Below, piece by piece: positions 22,896 to 30,343 of a stretch of 41,200 bases of DNA (position 1 is its first letter; the number at the start of each line of letters is the position of its first letter). Below the pieces are notes generated by a model. That model was not told where the DNA came from and ran no database searches. It worked only from the letters and a program-made list of their open reading frames with translations. A program made the translations under genes and the position numbers. The stretch covers positions 1 to 41,200 of the forward strand of contig CAYHHE010000018.1 in assembly GCA_964356295.1 (NCBI GenBank), read 5' to 3'. This DNA comes from CAVQGZ01 sp964356295 (GTDB lineage: Bacteria > Actinomycetota > Actinomycetes > Jiangellales > Jiangellaceae).

Positions 22896-23588
22896 TCACT
22901 TGAGACGGGGCGCGGTGGGAGCCGCGATGCGGGACGGGGCGCGCTGGGCGACTACCACGCCGTGGACGATGAGCCCTTGCGCGAGGGTGTAGGTGGACAT
23001 CACCAGGACGCCGGTCAGCGACTCCGAGCCGCTGAGCCGGTCGGTGAAGATCGACAGGGCGAGGATCGAGTCGGACGCCACGAACAGCGTCGCCCCGGCC
23101 GCGGTCCACAGGTTCACCGCCGGCGCCACGACGGCCATCGTGCAGATCGCGGCGACGTAGACCATGACGGGAAGCAGCAGCGCTCCGACGTCAGGGGCGA
23201 GCACGCCGACCATGACGGTGCCGAACAGGACGAACACCAGCCCGGGCAGGGGTGGGCGGGCGTCGGGCCGCGCCCGAACCGCGGGGACGAAGGTCACGAT
23301 GTAGGTGATCTGCGCCAGCAGGAACCCGAGCAGCCCCGCGATGAACCACACCTCGCCATCGCCGAGCAGCAGCACGTCGCCCAGCCAGGAGAACCCCAGC
23401 GCGATGAGCACCAGCCGCGTCATCCGGGACAACGGCCGAGCAGACGCCGCCAGCAGGTAGGCCGCCAGCACCGGCATCAGCAGGGGCTTGGTCGCGGTCG
23501 TCACCGCGGTGGCGTCCAGCGCCTGTCCCACGACGTGCACGCCGCTGAGCACGCCGTAGCCCAGCAGGAGCCACGCCGCACGAGTCAT
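22896..23588 (-). CDS. YhhN/TMEM86 family lysoplasmalogenase-like membrane protein
   Basis: A 230-residue polytopic membrane protein, about eight helices. Family landmarks are TKPLLMPVLAAYLL, GFSWLGDVLLLGDGE and ATLFVASDSILALSIF, whose conserved Asp residues are proposed to be catalytic in lysoplasmalogenases. The ATG at 23588 is preferred over 23618; a CACACT hexamer lies six bases upstream. It is divergent from the SixA-like gene. Bacterial substrates are uncertain. Confidence 0.88.
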   Translation of the reverse strand: MTRAAWLLLGYGVLSGVHVVGQALDATAVTTATKPLLMPVLAAYLLAASARPLSRMTRLVLIALGFSWLGDVLLLGDGEVWFIAGLLGFLLAQITYIVTFVPAVRARPDARPPLPGLVFVLFGTVMVGVLAPDVGALLLPVMVYVAAICTMAVVAPAVNLWTAAGATLFVASDSILALSIFTDRLSGSESLTGVLVMSTYTLAQGLIVHGVVVAQRAPSRIAAPTAPRLK

Positions 23589-23594
23589 GGCCAC

Positions 23595-23600
23595 AGTGTG
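23595..23600 (-). promoter_or_regulatory. Possible -10 hexamer for the YhhN gene
   Basis: CACACT on the minus strand, six bases before ATG 23588. It is a weaker match to TANNNT. Confidence 0.35.
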
Positions 23601-23620
23601 GCCGACCCGGTCCGGCACGC

Positions 23621-23626
23621 AAGGAT
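23621..23626 (+). promoter_or_regulatory. Possible -10 hexamer for the SixA-like gene
   Basis: AAGGAT, six bases before ATG 23633. Confidence 0.4.
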
Positions 23627-23632
23627 CACCCC

Positions 23633-24148
23633 ATGAGCGTGCAGCGTCATCTCATCCTCCTGCGTCATGCGAAGTCCGACTGGCCGGCGGGCGTCCCGGA
23701 CCGGCGGCGTCCGTTGGGAGACCGGGGACGCGCCGAGGCGCCGCAGGCCGGCCGCTGGCTGGCCGCGTCCGGGCTCGTCCCCGATCTGGCGCTCGTGTCC
23801 AGCGCGCTGCGCGCCCAGCAGACCTGGAACCTCGTGCGGGCCCAGCTCGAGACCGAGGTGCCGACCCGCATCGAGGACGCGCTCTACGAGACCGGCGTCG
23901 CCGGCATCCTCGAGCTGCTGCAGTCACTCGAGGACGCGGTCGCTACTGCGCTGGTCGTGGGCCACAACCCGGCCACGGAGAACCTCGCCCTGCTGCTCGA
24001 GGACGGGTCCGGCCCGACCGAGGACCGGGAGCGGATGGCCGGCAAGTACCCGACCAGCGCGATCGCCGTCCTGCAGCTGCAGGTGCCGACCTGGGCCGAG
24101 CTCGACGAGGACTCCGCCCGGCTGGTCAGCTTCGCCGTCCCACGCTGA
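23633..24148 (+). CDS. SixA-like phosphohistidine phosphatase
   Basis: A 171-residue histidine-phosphatase superfamily protein. The catalytic RHG-type motif reads LLRHAKSDW (Arg-His-Ala), with the partner Arg in SSALRAQQTW and the second catalytic His in VVGHNPATENLA. This arrangement is typical of SixA proteins, which dephosphorylate phosphohistidine, and of related small-molecule phosphatases. No histidine kinase gene is in the window. The gene runs into a tandem-repeat intergenic spacer facing serB. Confidence 0.9.
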   Translation: MSVQRHLILLRHAKSDWPAGVPDRRRPLGDRGRAEAPQAGRWLAASGLVPDLALVSSALRAQQTWNLVRAQLETEVPTRIEDALYETGVAGILELLQSLEDAVATALVVGHNPATENLALLLEDGSGPTEDRERMAGKYPTSAIAVLQLQVPTWAELDEDSARLVSFAVPR

Positions 24149-24156
24149 TCGTCGCA

Positions 24157-24242
24157 ACGCCCCGGGACACCCGACGCCCCGGGACACCCGACGCCCCGGG
24201 ACACCCGACGCCCCGGGACACCCGACGCCCCGGGACACCCCG
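24157..24242. repeat. Five tandem copies of a 17-bp repeat
   Basis: The unit ACGCCCCGGGACACCCG repeats head-to-tail at 24157, 24174, 24191, 24208 and 24225; the fifth copy has one extra C. A degenerate sixth start (ACGTCCCGGG) follows. Each unit contains the palindrome CCCGGG. It lies between the convergent SixA-like gene and serB. Confidence 0.92.
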
Positions 24243-24261
24243 ACGTCCCGGGCGGGGTGTC
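24234..24261. terminator. Hairpin at the end of the 17-bp repeat array
   Basis: GACACCCCG (24234-24242) and CGGGGTGTC (24253-24261) form a perfect 9-bp stem with a 10-base loop. The right arm overlaps the serB stop codon, so it can serve both converging genes. Confidence 0.6.
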
Positions 24262-25522
24262 ACGTCAGCGGGGGCGCCGGGGTGGGAGTGCCGTCGGCCC
24301 GGTCGGCAGCCTCGACGTCCTCTCGACTGATGCCGAGCAGGTAGAGGATCGAGTCCAGGTAGGGCGCGGACACCGCCGCGTCGGCGGCAGCGCGCACCAC
24401 GGGCTTGGCGTTGAAGGCGATACCCAGCCCGGCGGCGGCGATCATGTCGAGGTCGTTGGCGCCGTCCCCGATCGCCACCGTCTGCGAGAGCGGGACCCCC
24501 GCCTGGGCGGCGAACCGGCGCAGCGCGTCGGCTTTTCCCGCTCGGTCGATGACCGGCCCGACCAGCCGCCCGGTCAGCCGTCCGTCGGCGATCTCCAGCG
24601 TGTTGGCCGCAGCGAAGTCGAGCCCCAGCTCGGCGGCGAGGTGGTCGGTGATCTGGGTGAAGCCTCCGCTGACGATGGCGAACCGGTAGTCCAGCCGCTT
24701 GAGCGTGCGCACCAGGGTCCGCGCGCCGGGGGTGAGGACGACCTGCCGGCGCACCTCGTCGAGCACCGCGGCCGGCAGCCCCGCCAGCAGCCCCACCCGC
24801 GCCCGCAGCGACTGCTCGAAGTCCAGCTCGCCGCGCATCGCCGCCTCGGTCACCTTCGCGACCTGCTCGCCGACCCCGGCCCGCGCCGCGAGCATCTCGA
24901 TCACCTCGCCCTGCACGAGGGTGGAGTCCACGTCCATCACGACCAGCCGGGTCGCGCGCTGGTGCAGCCCTGCTGGCTCCACCGCCACGTCGACCCCCAG
25001 TCGGGACGCCGTGGCGGCCAGGGCGGGTCGCAGCACGACCGCGTCGGCGCCGGACAGGTACATGCGGATCGAGGTCACCGGGTAGGCGGCGAGCCGAGTG
25101 ATGCGGTCGATGTTGGCCCCGGCGTCGGCGATCTCGGCGGTCAGTCCGGCGACCGCGTCCGGCCGCAGCGGGCTGCCGAGGACCGTCACCACGACCCGTC
25201 CCCGTCGCGGCGGGGACGGGTCCCCCCAGCCGGTGGACGCCTCGAGATCCATGTCGAGGTCGTCGGCGGCGCGCCGGGCCACGGCGATGGCCCGCTCGAG
25301 CGTCGCGTCGTCGCGCCCCGCGGCCCCGGCCAGCAGCACGCCGAGCACCAGGCGTCCGCGGACCACCACCTGCTCGATGTCGACCACGTCCAGCGCGGAC
25401 TCCTCCCCCTCGGCCAGCGCGGCGAACAGCCGCGTGGTCACCCCGGGCCGGTCTCGCCCGGTGATGGTGAGCAGCAGCGTCGGGGCCGGCGTGCCGTCGT
25501 CGGGGGGATCGGTGAGAGCCAT
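24260..25522 (-). CDS. serB: Phosphoserine phosphatase SerB with N-terminal ACT domains
   Basis: A 420-residue HAD-superfamily phosphatase, the last step of serine biosynthesis. Two ACT-like domains cover residues ~14-95 and ~108-185. The HAD core starts at ~190 with MDVDSTLVQGEVIE (nucleophile D197, acid D199), then FAIVSGGFTQITD (motif II), a lysine in DRAGKADAL, and AIGDGANDLDMI (motif III). The layout matches mycobacterial SerB2, where the ACT domains give feedback control by serine. The start ATG 25522 lies 13 bases after the stop of the upstream hypothetical gene, with a TAGCCT hexamer ten bases before it. Confidence 0.95.
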   Translation of the reverse strand: MALTDPPDDGTPAPTLLLTITGRDRPGVTTRLFAALAEGEESALDVVDIEQVVVRGRLVLGVLLAGAAGRDDATLERAIAVARRAADDLDMDLEASTGWGDPSPPRRGRVVVTVLGSPLRPDAVAGLTAEIADAGANIDRITRLAAYPVTSIRMYLSGADAVVLRPALAATASRLGVDVAVEPAGLHQRATRLVVMDVDSTLVQGEVIEMLAARAGVGEQVAKVTEAAMRGELDFEQSLRARVGLLAGLPAAVLDEVRRQVVLTPGARTLVRTLKRLDYRFAIVSGGFTQITDHLAAELGLDFAAANTLEIADGRLTGRLVGPVIDRAGKADALRRFAAQAGVPLSQTVAIGDGANDLDMIAAAGLGIAFNAKPVVRAAADAAVSAPYLDSILYLLGISREDVEAADRADGTPTPAPPLT

Positions 25523-25535
25523 CTCGGCCCGGAGG

Positions 25536-26327
25536 CTACCGGCCGACCGGAGCCAGGCACGCCCCCACAGCCGCCACCAGCGCCCGCCGGGCCGCCCTCT
25601 CCACCGCCCCCAACGCCGACCCCCGCGTCTGCGCCCCGAACGAGGTCAGCGCGCCCCCGGCGTCGCCCCGCCCGGCGTCGACGATCGCCAGCACCGCCAG
25701 CGCCTGGTCCGCCACACCCTGCGCCCGCGGCCCGGCAACGTCCGGGAGGCGCAGCAGCGCCGCCCCCTGCCGAGCACGGGACGCGGCGTCGCGTGCATCG
25801 CCTGCCCAGGGCACCATCTGCACCCGCGACAGCGCCTCGGCCGACTCGCGCAGCGCCTCCTTCATCTCGCGGTCGGCCTGACCGAGGGTCGGGACGTCCG
25901 GCCAGGCCGGCGACGCCGGCATCTCCCGCCACGTCACGCAGTAGCCCCGGTCTCCAGGCGTCCCGAACGCCGTCACGGCCGGGACGAGGGCCGGCACCGA
26001 CCCGCCCGGCGGCACCGATCCCAGCGCGGCAGAGCCCACCACCGCCTCACCGGCGGCCAAGGCGGCCCGGTTGACCTCCGGCGGGCCGGTCAGTCCGAGC
26101 AGGTCACCGGGGACGGGCAACGCCAGACGCAGCCCGACCACCCCGCGGCGACCCAGGTCGCTGAGCCCCTCTGCCAGCTCGTCCGGTGCCGAGAACGGAT
26201 CGCTGAGCAGCAGGTGCGGCTCGTCTCGACCCTCGACCTGCGCGACGACCCGGTCCAGCGGCTCCGCCCCGGACAGGAACGCCGTTCCCCAGGCAGCCAG
26301 CAGCGCGGCACGCAGAGGGGTCGCCAT
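25536..26327 (-). CDS. Hypothetical actinobacterial protein upstream of serB
   Basis: A 263-residue soluble protein rich in Ala, Gly and Leu, with no signal peptide or membrane segment. I do not recognise the family. Visible features are a DEPHLLLSDPFSAPDEL stretch at ~35-52, a proline/glycine-rich middle, and a helical Ala/Arg-rich C-terminal third with few charged catalytic-looking residues. The GTGA-rich codon bias fits a real gene. ATG 26327 is chosen because TACCCT lies exactly six bases upstream. It is co-directional with serB after a 13-base gap, so it may be expressed with serB. Confidence 0.75.
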   Translation of the reverse strand: MATPLRAALLAAWGTAFLSGAEPLDRVVAQVEGRDEPHLLLSDPFSAPDELAEGLSDLGRRGVVGLRLALPVPGDLLGLTGPPEVNRAALAAGEAVVGSAALGSVPPGGSVPALVPAVTAFGTPGDRGYCVTWREMPASPAWPDVPTLGQADREMKEALRESAEALSRVQMVPWAGDARDAASRARQGAALLRLPDVAGPRAQGVADQALAVLAIVDAGRGDAGGALTSFGAQTRGSALGAVERAARRALVAAVGACLAPVGR

Positions 26328-26333
26328 CCGGCC

Positions 26334-26339
26334 AGGGTA
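26334..26339 (-). promoter_or_regulatory. -10 hexamer for the hypothetical-serB transcript
   Basis: TACCCT on the minus strand, six bases before ATG 26327, in a 37-base divergent spacer. Confidence 0.55.
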
Positions 26340-26352
26340 GGGCCGGGGTCCG

Positions 26353-26358
26353 TAGGGT
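26353..26358 (+). promoter_or_regulatory. -10 hexamer for leaderless ABC ATPase transcript
   Basis: TAGGGT, six bases before GTG 26365, only 13 bases from the opposing hexamer. Confidence 0.55.
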
Positions 26359-26364
26359 GGACGC

Positions 26365-27171
26365 GTGGCCGCGCTCGAGCTCGCCGACGTCACCCTGCAG
26401 CGGGGAGGCCAACGGCTGCTCGACACCGTCAACTGGCGGGTGGAGGAGGACCAGCGCTGGGTGGTGCTCGGCCCGAACGGCGCCGGCAAGACCACGCTGC
26501 TGTCCATCGCGGCGGCTCAGGCGCACCCGACATCCGGGTACGCCGAGGTGCTCGGCGAGATCCTCGGCGCGGTCGACGTCTTCGACCTGCGGCCCCGCAT
26601 CGGGCTGACCAGCGCGGTGCTCGCCGACCGCATCCCGAGGGACGAACGGGTGCGCGACCTCGTCCTGACCGCGGCGTACGCGGTCGTCGGACGCTGGCGC
26701 GAGCGTTACCAGGGCATGGATGCCGAGCAGGCCCAGGCCCTGCTGGACCGCATGGGCATCGCGCACCTGGCCGAGCGGACGTTCGGCACCCTGTCGGAGG
26801 GGGAGCGCAAGCGGGCCCAGATCGCCCGGGCGCTCATGACCGACCCCGAGCTGCTGCTGCTGGACGAGCCGGCTGCCGGGCTCGACCTCGGGGCCCGCGA
26901 GCAGCTCGTCGCCACGCTGGACGACCTGGCCGGCGACCCCGACGCGCCGACGATGGTGCTGGTCACCCACCATGTCGAGGAGATCCCGCCAGGGATCACG
27001 CACGCGCTGCTGCTGCGCCAGGGACGCGTCGTGGCCCAGGGTCCGGTCACGCAGACCCTGACCGGGCCGGTCCTGACCGAGTGCTTCGGCGTCCCCCTGC
27101 AGGTCGAGCGCCGCAACGGACGGTGGAGCGCCAGGACGCCAGGACCTGCCCTGGCACCGAACCCGGTCTAG
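26365..27171 (+). CDS. ABC transporter ATP-binding protein (Rv3041c/ModF-like)
   Basis: A 268-residue ABC ATPase. Motifs: Walker A GPNGAGKTT, signature LSEGERKRAQ (Glu replacing the second Gly, a ModF-like variant), Walker B LLLLDEPAAGLD, and H-loop LVTHHVEEIP. No permease or binding-protein gene is adjacent, which suggests a stand-alone ATPase. It lies close to serB, as Rv3041c lies near serB2 in M. tuberculosis. GTG 26365 is supported by TAGGGT six bases upstream. The transported substrate, if any, is unknown. Confidence 0.85.
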   Translation: MAALELADVTLQRGGQRLLDTVNWRVEEDQRWVVLGPNGAGKTTLLSIAAAQAHPTSGYAEVLGEILGAVDVFDLRPRIGLTSAVLADRIPRDERVRDLVLTAAYAVVGRWRERYQGMDAEQAQALLDRMGIAHLAERTFGTLSEGERKRAQIARALMTDPELLLLDEPAAGLDLGAREQLVATLDDLAGDPDAPTMVLVTHHVEEIPPGITHALLLRQGRVVAQGPVTQTLTGPVLTECFGVPLQVERRNGRWSARTPGPALAPNPV

Positions 27172-27174
27172 CCT
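27169..27174 (+). promoter_or_regulatory. -10 hexamer for leaderless nfeD-type transcript
   Basis: TAGCCT, overlapping the stop of the preceding gene and six bases before GTG 27181. Confidence 0.5.
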
Positions 27175-27180
27175 GATGCT

Positions 27181-27642
27181 GTGGACGGGTTGTTCGACTG
27201 GCTGGGCGACAACGCCTGGGCGGGGTGGCTCGCCCTGGCTGTCGTCCTCGGCATCGTGGAGACCACCACGCTCGACCTGGTGTTCCTCATGCTGGCCGGC
27301 GGCGCCCTCGCCGGGGCCCTCGCCGCGGCCCTCGGGGCGCCGCTGCTGCTGCAGGCCGTCGTGGCGATCGTGGCCACCGCCGCGTTGCTCGGCGTCGTGC
27401 GACCCATCGCCCAGCGCCACCTGCGCACACCGATCGAAGCCCGCACCGGCGTGGCCGCCCTGGTCGGCCGCGACGCACTTGTCACCCAGCAGGTGGACGC
27501 CCACCAGGGCCAGGTGAAGCTGGCCGGGGAGATCTGGTCGGCGCGGGCCTTCGACGAGCACGAGGTGATCCAGCCAGGGGAGAAGGTCCAGGTCGTGGAG
27601 ATCGACGGCGCGACCGCGGTCGTCTTCCGGTCCGGGATGTAG
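27181..27642 (+). CDS. NfeD family membrane protein
   Basis: A 153-residue NfeD-like protein. Two to three hydrophobic helices (residues ~16-36, ~38-58 and ~60-80) are followed by a C-terminal OB-fold: GVAALVGRDALVTQQ, GQVKLAGEIWSARAFDE, and PGEKVQVVEIDGATAVV, the typical NfeD ending. NfeD proteins pair with SPFH/stomatin-type proteins; an SPFH gene follows 75 bases downstream, making a functional pair very likely. Confidence 0.92.
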   Translation: MDGLFDWLGDNAWAGWLALAVVLGIVETTTLDLVFLMLAGGALAGALAAALGAPLLLQAVVAIVATAALLGVVRPIAQRHLRTPIEARTGVAALVGRDALVTQQVDAHQGQVKLAGEIWSARAFDEHEVIQPGEKVQVVEIDGATAVVFRSGM

Positions 27643-27717
27643 CCGGGCCGCGCCCGCCGGACGCGGTCCTGGGTGGCAGACGCCACACGTAGTCGAGGAG
27701 AAGGAGACGAGACACCC

Positions 27718-28800
27718 ATGACCATCGGAACCGCTGTCGGGCTGTTCCTCGCGTTCATGTTCGCCCTGCTGATCTTCGTGACGTTGCTGCGTTCGGTGCG
27801 CATCGTGCCGCAGGCCCGCGCGGGGATCGTGGAGCGGCTGGGCCGCTACCAGCGCACGCTCAACCCCGGCCTGGCGATCGTCGTGCCGTTCGTCGACCGG
27901 GTGCGGCCGCTGCTGGACCTGCGTGAGCAGGTGGTGTCCTTCCCGCCCCAGCCGGTGATCACCCAGGACAACCTGGTCGTGTCCATCGACACCGTCATCT
28001 ATTACCAGGTGACCGACCCGAAGGCCGCCACGTACGAGATCGCCAACTACATCGCCGCCATCGAGCAGCTCACCGTCACCACGCTGCGCAACGTCATCGG
28101 CGGCATGGACCTGGAGCAGACCCTCACCAGCCGGGAGGACATCAACTCGGCACTGCGCATCGTCCTGGACGAGGCCACCGGCAAGTGGGGCATCCGGGTC
28201 AACCGCGTCGAGCTCAAGGCCATCGACCCGCCACCGTCCATCAAGGACGCCATGGAGAAGCAGATGCGCGCCGACCGGGACAAGCGTGCCGTCATCCTCA
28301 ACGCCGAGGGTGTGCGGCAGTCGCAGATCCTCACCGCCGAGGGCCAGAAGCAGGCGGCGATCCTGGCCGCCGAGGGGCAGAAGGCGGCGGCGATCCTGTC
28401 CGCCGAGGCCGAGAAGCAGTCGGCCATCCTGCGCGCGGACGGTGAGTCGCAGGCCATCCAGACGGTGTTCCACGCCATCCACCGCGGCAACCCCGACCAG
28501 AAGCTGCTCTCCTACCAGTACCTGCAGATGCTCCCGAAGATCGCCGCGGGGGACGCCAACAAGGTGTGGGTGGTACCCAGCGAGCTGGGCAAGGCGCTCG
28601 AGGGGCTGGGGAACCTCGCCGGGGGGCTCGGCGCCGCTGCCGGCGGCCTGGCCGAGGTGGGCGAGCTGCCGGAGGACGTCCGTCGGCAGCAGCAGCTGGC
28701 GCAGGAAGCGGCCGCCGCCGCCAGCGCCGAGGCTGCGCAGGTCGTCCAGGCCGAGCTGCGGGCCGTCGAGGTGGCCGAGGCCGAACCGGGCAGCAGCTGA
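27718..28800 (+). CDS. SPFH domain / stomatin-like membrane-scaffold protein
   Basis: A 360-residue stomatin/prohibitin-type protein. An N-terminal hairpin or transmembrane helix covers residues ~5-25, followed by the SPFH domain: VPQARAGIVERLGRYQRTL, DLREQVVSFPPQPVITQDN and GGMDLEQTLTSREDIN. Residues ~190-245 form a helical region of five near-repeats, about ten residues each, of the type ILxAEGxKQA. The C-terminus is Gly/Ala-rich. ATG 27718 follows GGAGAAGGAG at normal spacing. With NfeD upstream it probably organises membrane microdomains. The stop overlaps the likely start of the next gene. Confidence 0.93.
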   Translation: MTIGTAVGLFLAFMFALLIFVTLLRSVRIVPQARAGIVERLGRYQRTLNPGLAIVVPFVDRVRPLLDLREQVVSFPPQPVITQDNLVVSIDTVIYYQVTDPKAATYEIANYIAAIEQLTVTTLRNVIGGMDLEQTLTSREDINSALRIVLDEATGKWGIRVNRVELKAIDPPPSIKDAMEKQMRADRDKRAVILNAEGVRQSQILTAEGQKQAAILAAEGQKAAAILSAEAEKQSAILRADGESQAIQTVFHAIHRGNPDQKLLSYQYLQMLPKIAAGDANKVWVVPSELGKALEGLGNLAGGLGAAAGGLAEVGELPEDVRRQQQLAQEAAAAASAEAAQVVQAELRAVEVAEAEPGSS

Positions 28801-30302
28801 GCGGACACGGCGCTCGTCGCTGGCTGTTCGCCGACCAGCTCGGCCCGCACTTCGTCGACGGCGAGCAGCCGGTGCTGCTCGTGGAGTCCCGCGCCGTGTT
28901 CCGGCGCCGACGCTTCCACCGCCGCAAGGCCCACCTCGTGCTGTCGGCGCTGCGGCACCGGGCAGCCGAGCTGGGGGAGCGGGCCCGGCTCGTCCAGGCC
29001 GAGACCTACCGGGACGCGCTCGCTGAGATCGACGAGCCGCTGCAGGTGTGCACGCCCACGTCCTGGGCGGCCGAGGAGTTCGTCCGCAGCATGGACGGGG
29101 TGCAGGTGCTCCCTGAGCGCGGCTGGGTGCTGACACGCGACGAGTTCGCCGGCTGGGCGGGTGGGCGCAGGCGCCTGCTGCAGGAGGACTTCTACCGCGA
29201 CGTGCGCCGTCGGGTCGGCGTGCTGGTCGAGCCGGACGGCTCGCCGGTCGGCGGGCGGTGGAACTACGACGCCGACAACCGCGAGCCACCGCCGCGCAGG
29301 GCGCGGCGGCTGGCCGACACCATCCCCCTGCCCGAGCCGTGGTGGCCGGTCGAGGACGACATCGACGCCGAGGTGCGCGACACCCTCGATCGCTGGGAGC
29401 GCGACGAGGGCATCGCGTTCGTCGGGTCGCCAGACGCCCAGAGCCCACGCCGCTTCGCCGTCACGCACGCCGAGGCCACCGCCGCGCTCGAGCACTTCGT
29501 GAGCCAGCGTCTCGGGGCCTTCGGGCCCTACGAGGACGCGATGCTCGCCGACGACGCCTGGATGGCCCACTCGCTGCTGTCGGTCCCGCTCAACCTCGGG
29601 CTGCTCGACCCGCTCGACGTCGTCCGGCGCGCCGAGCAGGCCTACCGGGACGGGCAGGCGGACCTGCCGTGCGTGGAGGGCTTCGTCCGGCAGGTGCTCG
29701 GGTGGCGGGAGTACGTGTGGCACGTCTACTGGCACACCGGCCCGGACTACCGCACGCGCAACACGCTGCACGCACACAAGGCGCTCCCGGACTGGTTCGC
29801 CGACCTGGACGCCGACGCGGTGACCGCGCGCTGCCTGTCGTCCGTGCTGGCCGGCGTGCGCGACGAAGGATGGGTGCACCACATCCCCCGGCTGATGGTG
29901 CTGGGCAACTGGGCGCTGCAGCGCGGGTACGACCCGGTGGCGCTCACCGACTGGTTCCACCGCTGCTTCGTCGACGGGTACGACTGGGTGATGGTGCCCA
30001 ACGTCGTCGGCATGTCCCAGCACGCCGACGGCGGCCTGATGGCCACCAAGCCGTACACCTCGGGTGGGGCCTACATCAACCGGATGAGCGACTACTGCGC
30101 CGGCTGCGCCTACGACCCGAAGGTGCGGGTGGGGGAGCGGGCGTGCCCGTTCACCGCCGGGTACTGGGCGTTCCTGCACCGCAACGCCGGACGGCTGCGC
30201 GGCAACCACCGGATGGCCCAGCCGCTGCGCGGCCTGGACCGGCTCGTCGACCTGCCGCAGCTGCTGGAGCAGGAGGCCGCCCGCGGCGCCGACCCGCCCT
30301 GA
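28797..30302 (+). CDS. FeS-containing cryptochrome/photolyase (FeS-BCP, PhrB-like); probable CTG start
   Basis: A 501-residue member of the iron-sulfur bacterial cryptochrome/photolyase family, which repairs or senses (6-4)-type UV lesions with FAD, a lumazine antenna and a [4Fe-4S] cluster. The four cluster cysteines are visible at 346, 434, 437 and 450 (ARCLSSVL; DYCAGCAYD; GERACPF). Their spacing equals Cys350/438/441/454 of Agrobacterium PhrB, shifted by four. The family N-terminus RWLFADQLGPHF begins at residue ~9. No ATG, GTG or TTG lies in frame between the preceding gene and that motif. The only candidate is CTG 28797, which overlaps the SPFH stop (CTGA) as ATGA overlaps do elsewhere. 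Confidence 0.9.
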   Translation: MSGHGARRWLFADQLGPHFVDGEQPVLLVESRAVFRRRRFHRRKAHLVLSALRHRAAELGERARLVQAETYRDALAEIDEPLQVCTPTSWAAEEFVRSMDGVQVLPERGWVLTRDEFAGWAGGRRRLLQEDFYRDVRRRVGVLVEPDGSPVGGRWNYDADNREPPPRRARRLADTIPLPEPWWPVEDDIDAEVRDTLDRWERDEGIAFVGSPDAQSPRRFAVTHAEATAALEHFVSQRLGAFGPYEDAMLADDAWMAHSLLSVPLNLGLLDPLDVVRRAEQAYRDGQADLPCVEGFVRQVLGWREYVWHVYWHTGPDYRTRNTLHAHKALPDWFADLDADAVTARCLSSVLAGVRDEGWVHHIPRLMVLGNWALQRGYDPVALTDWFHRCFVDGYDWVMVPNVVGMSQHADGGLMATKPYTSGGAYINRMSDYCAGCAYDPKVRVGERACPFTAGYWAFLHRNAGRLRGNHRMAQPLRGLDRLVDLPQLLEQEAARGADPP

Positions 30303-30331
30303 CCAGGCCGCGGCACCCCGCGTCGTCCTGA

Positions 30332-30337
30332 CAGGAT
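30332..30337 (+). promoter_or_regulatory. Possible -10 hexamer for the TSUP permease
   Basis: CAGGAT, six bases before GTG 30344. Confidence 0.45.
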
Positions 30338-30343
30338 CACGGT

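Noticed and set aside
24157..24242. CRISPR array
   Set aside because: The 17-bp units are directly adjacent with no spacers, and no cas gene is present.
26104..29448. Very long minus-strand open frame (over 1100 codons) across the ABC ATPase, NfeD, SPFH and photolyase genes
   Set aside because: Its translation is low-complexity Arg/Gly/His-rich sequence with no domains, and it lies opposite four well-supported plus-strand genes; a high-GC antisense shadow.
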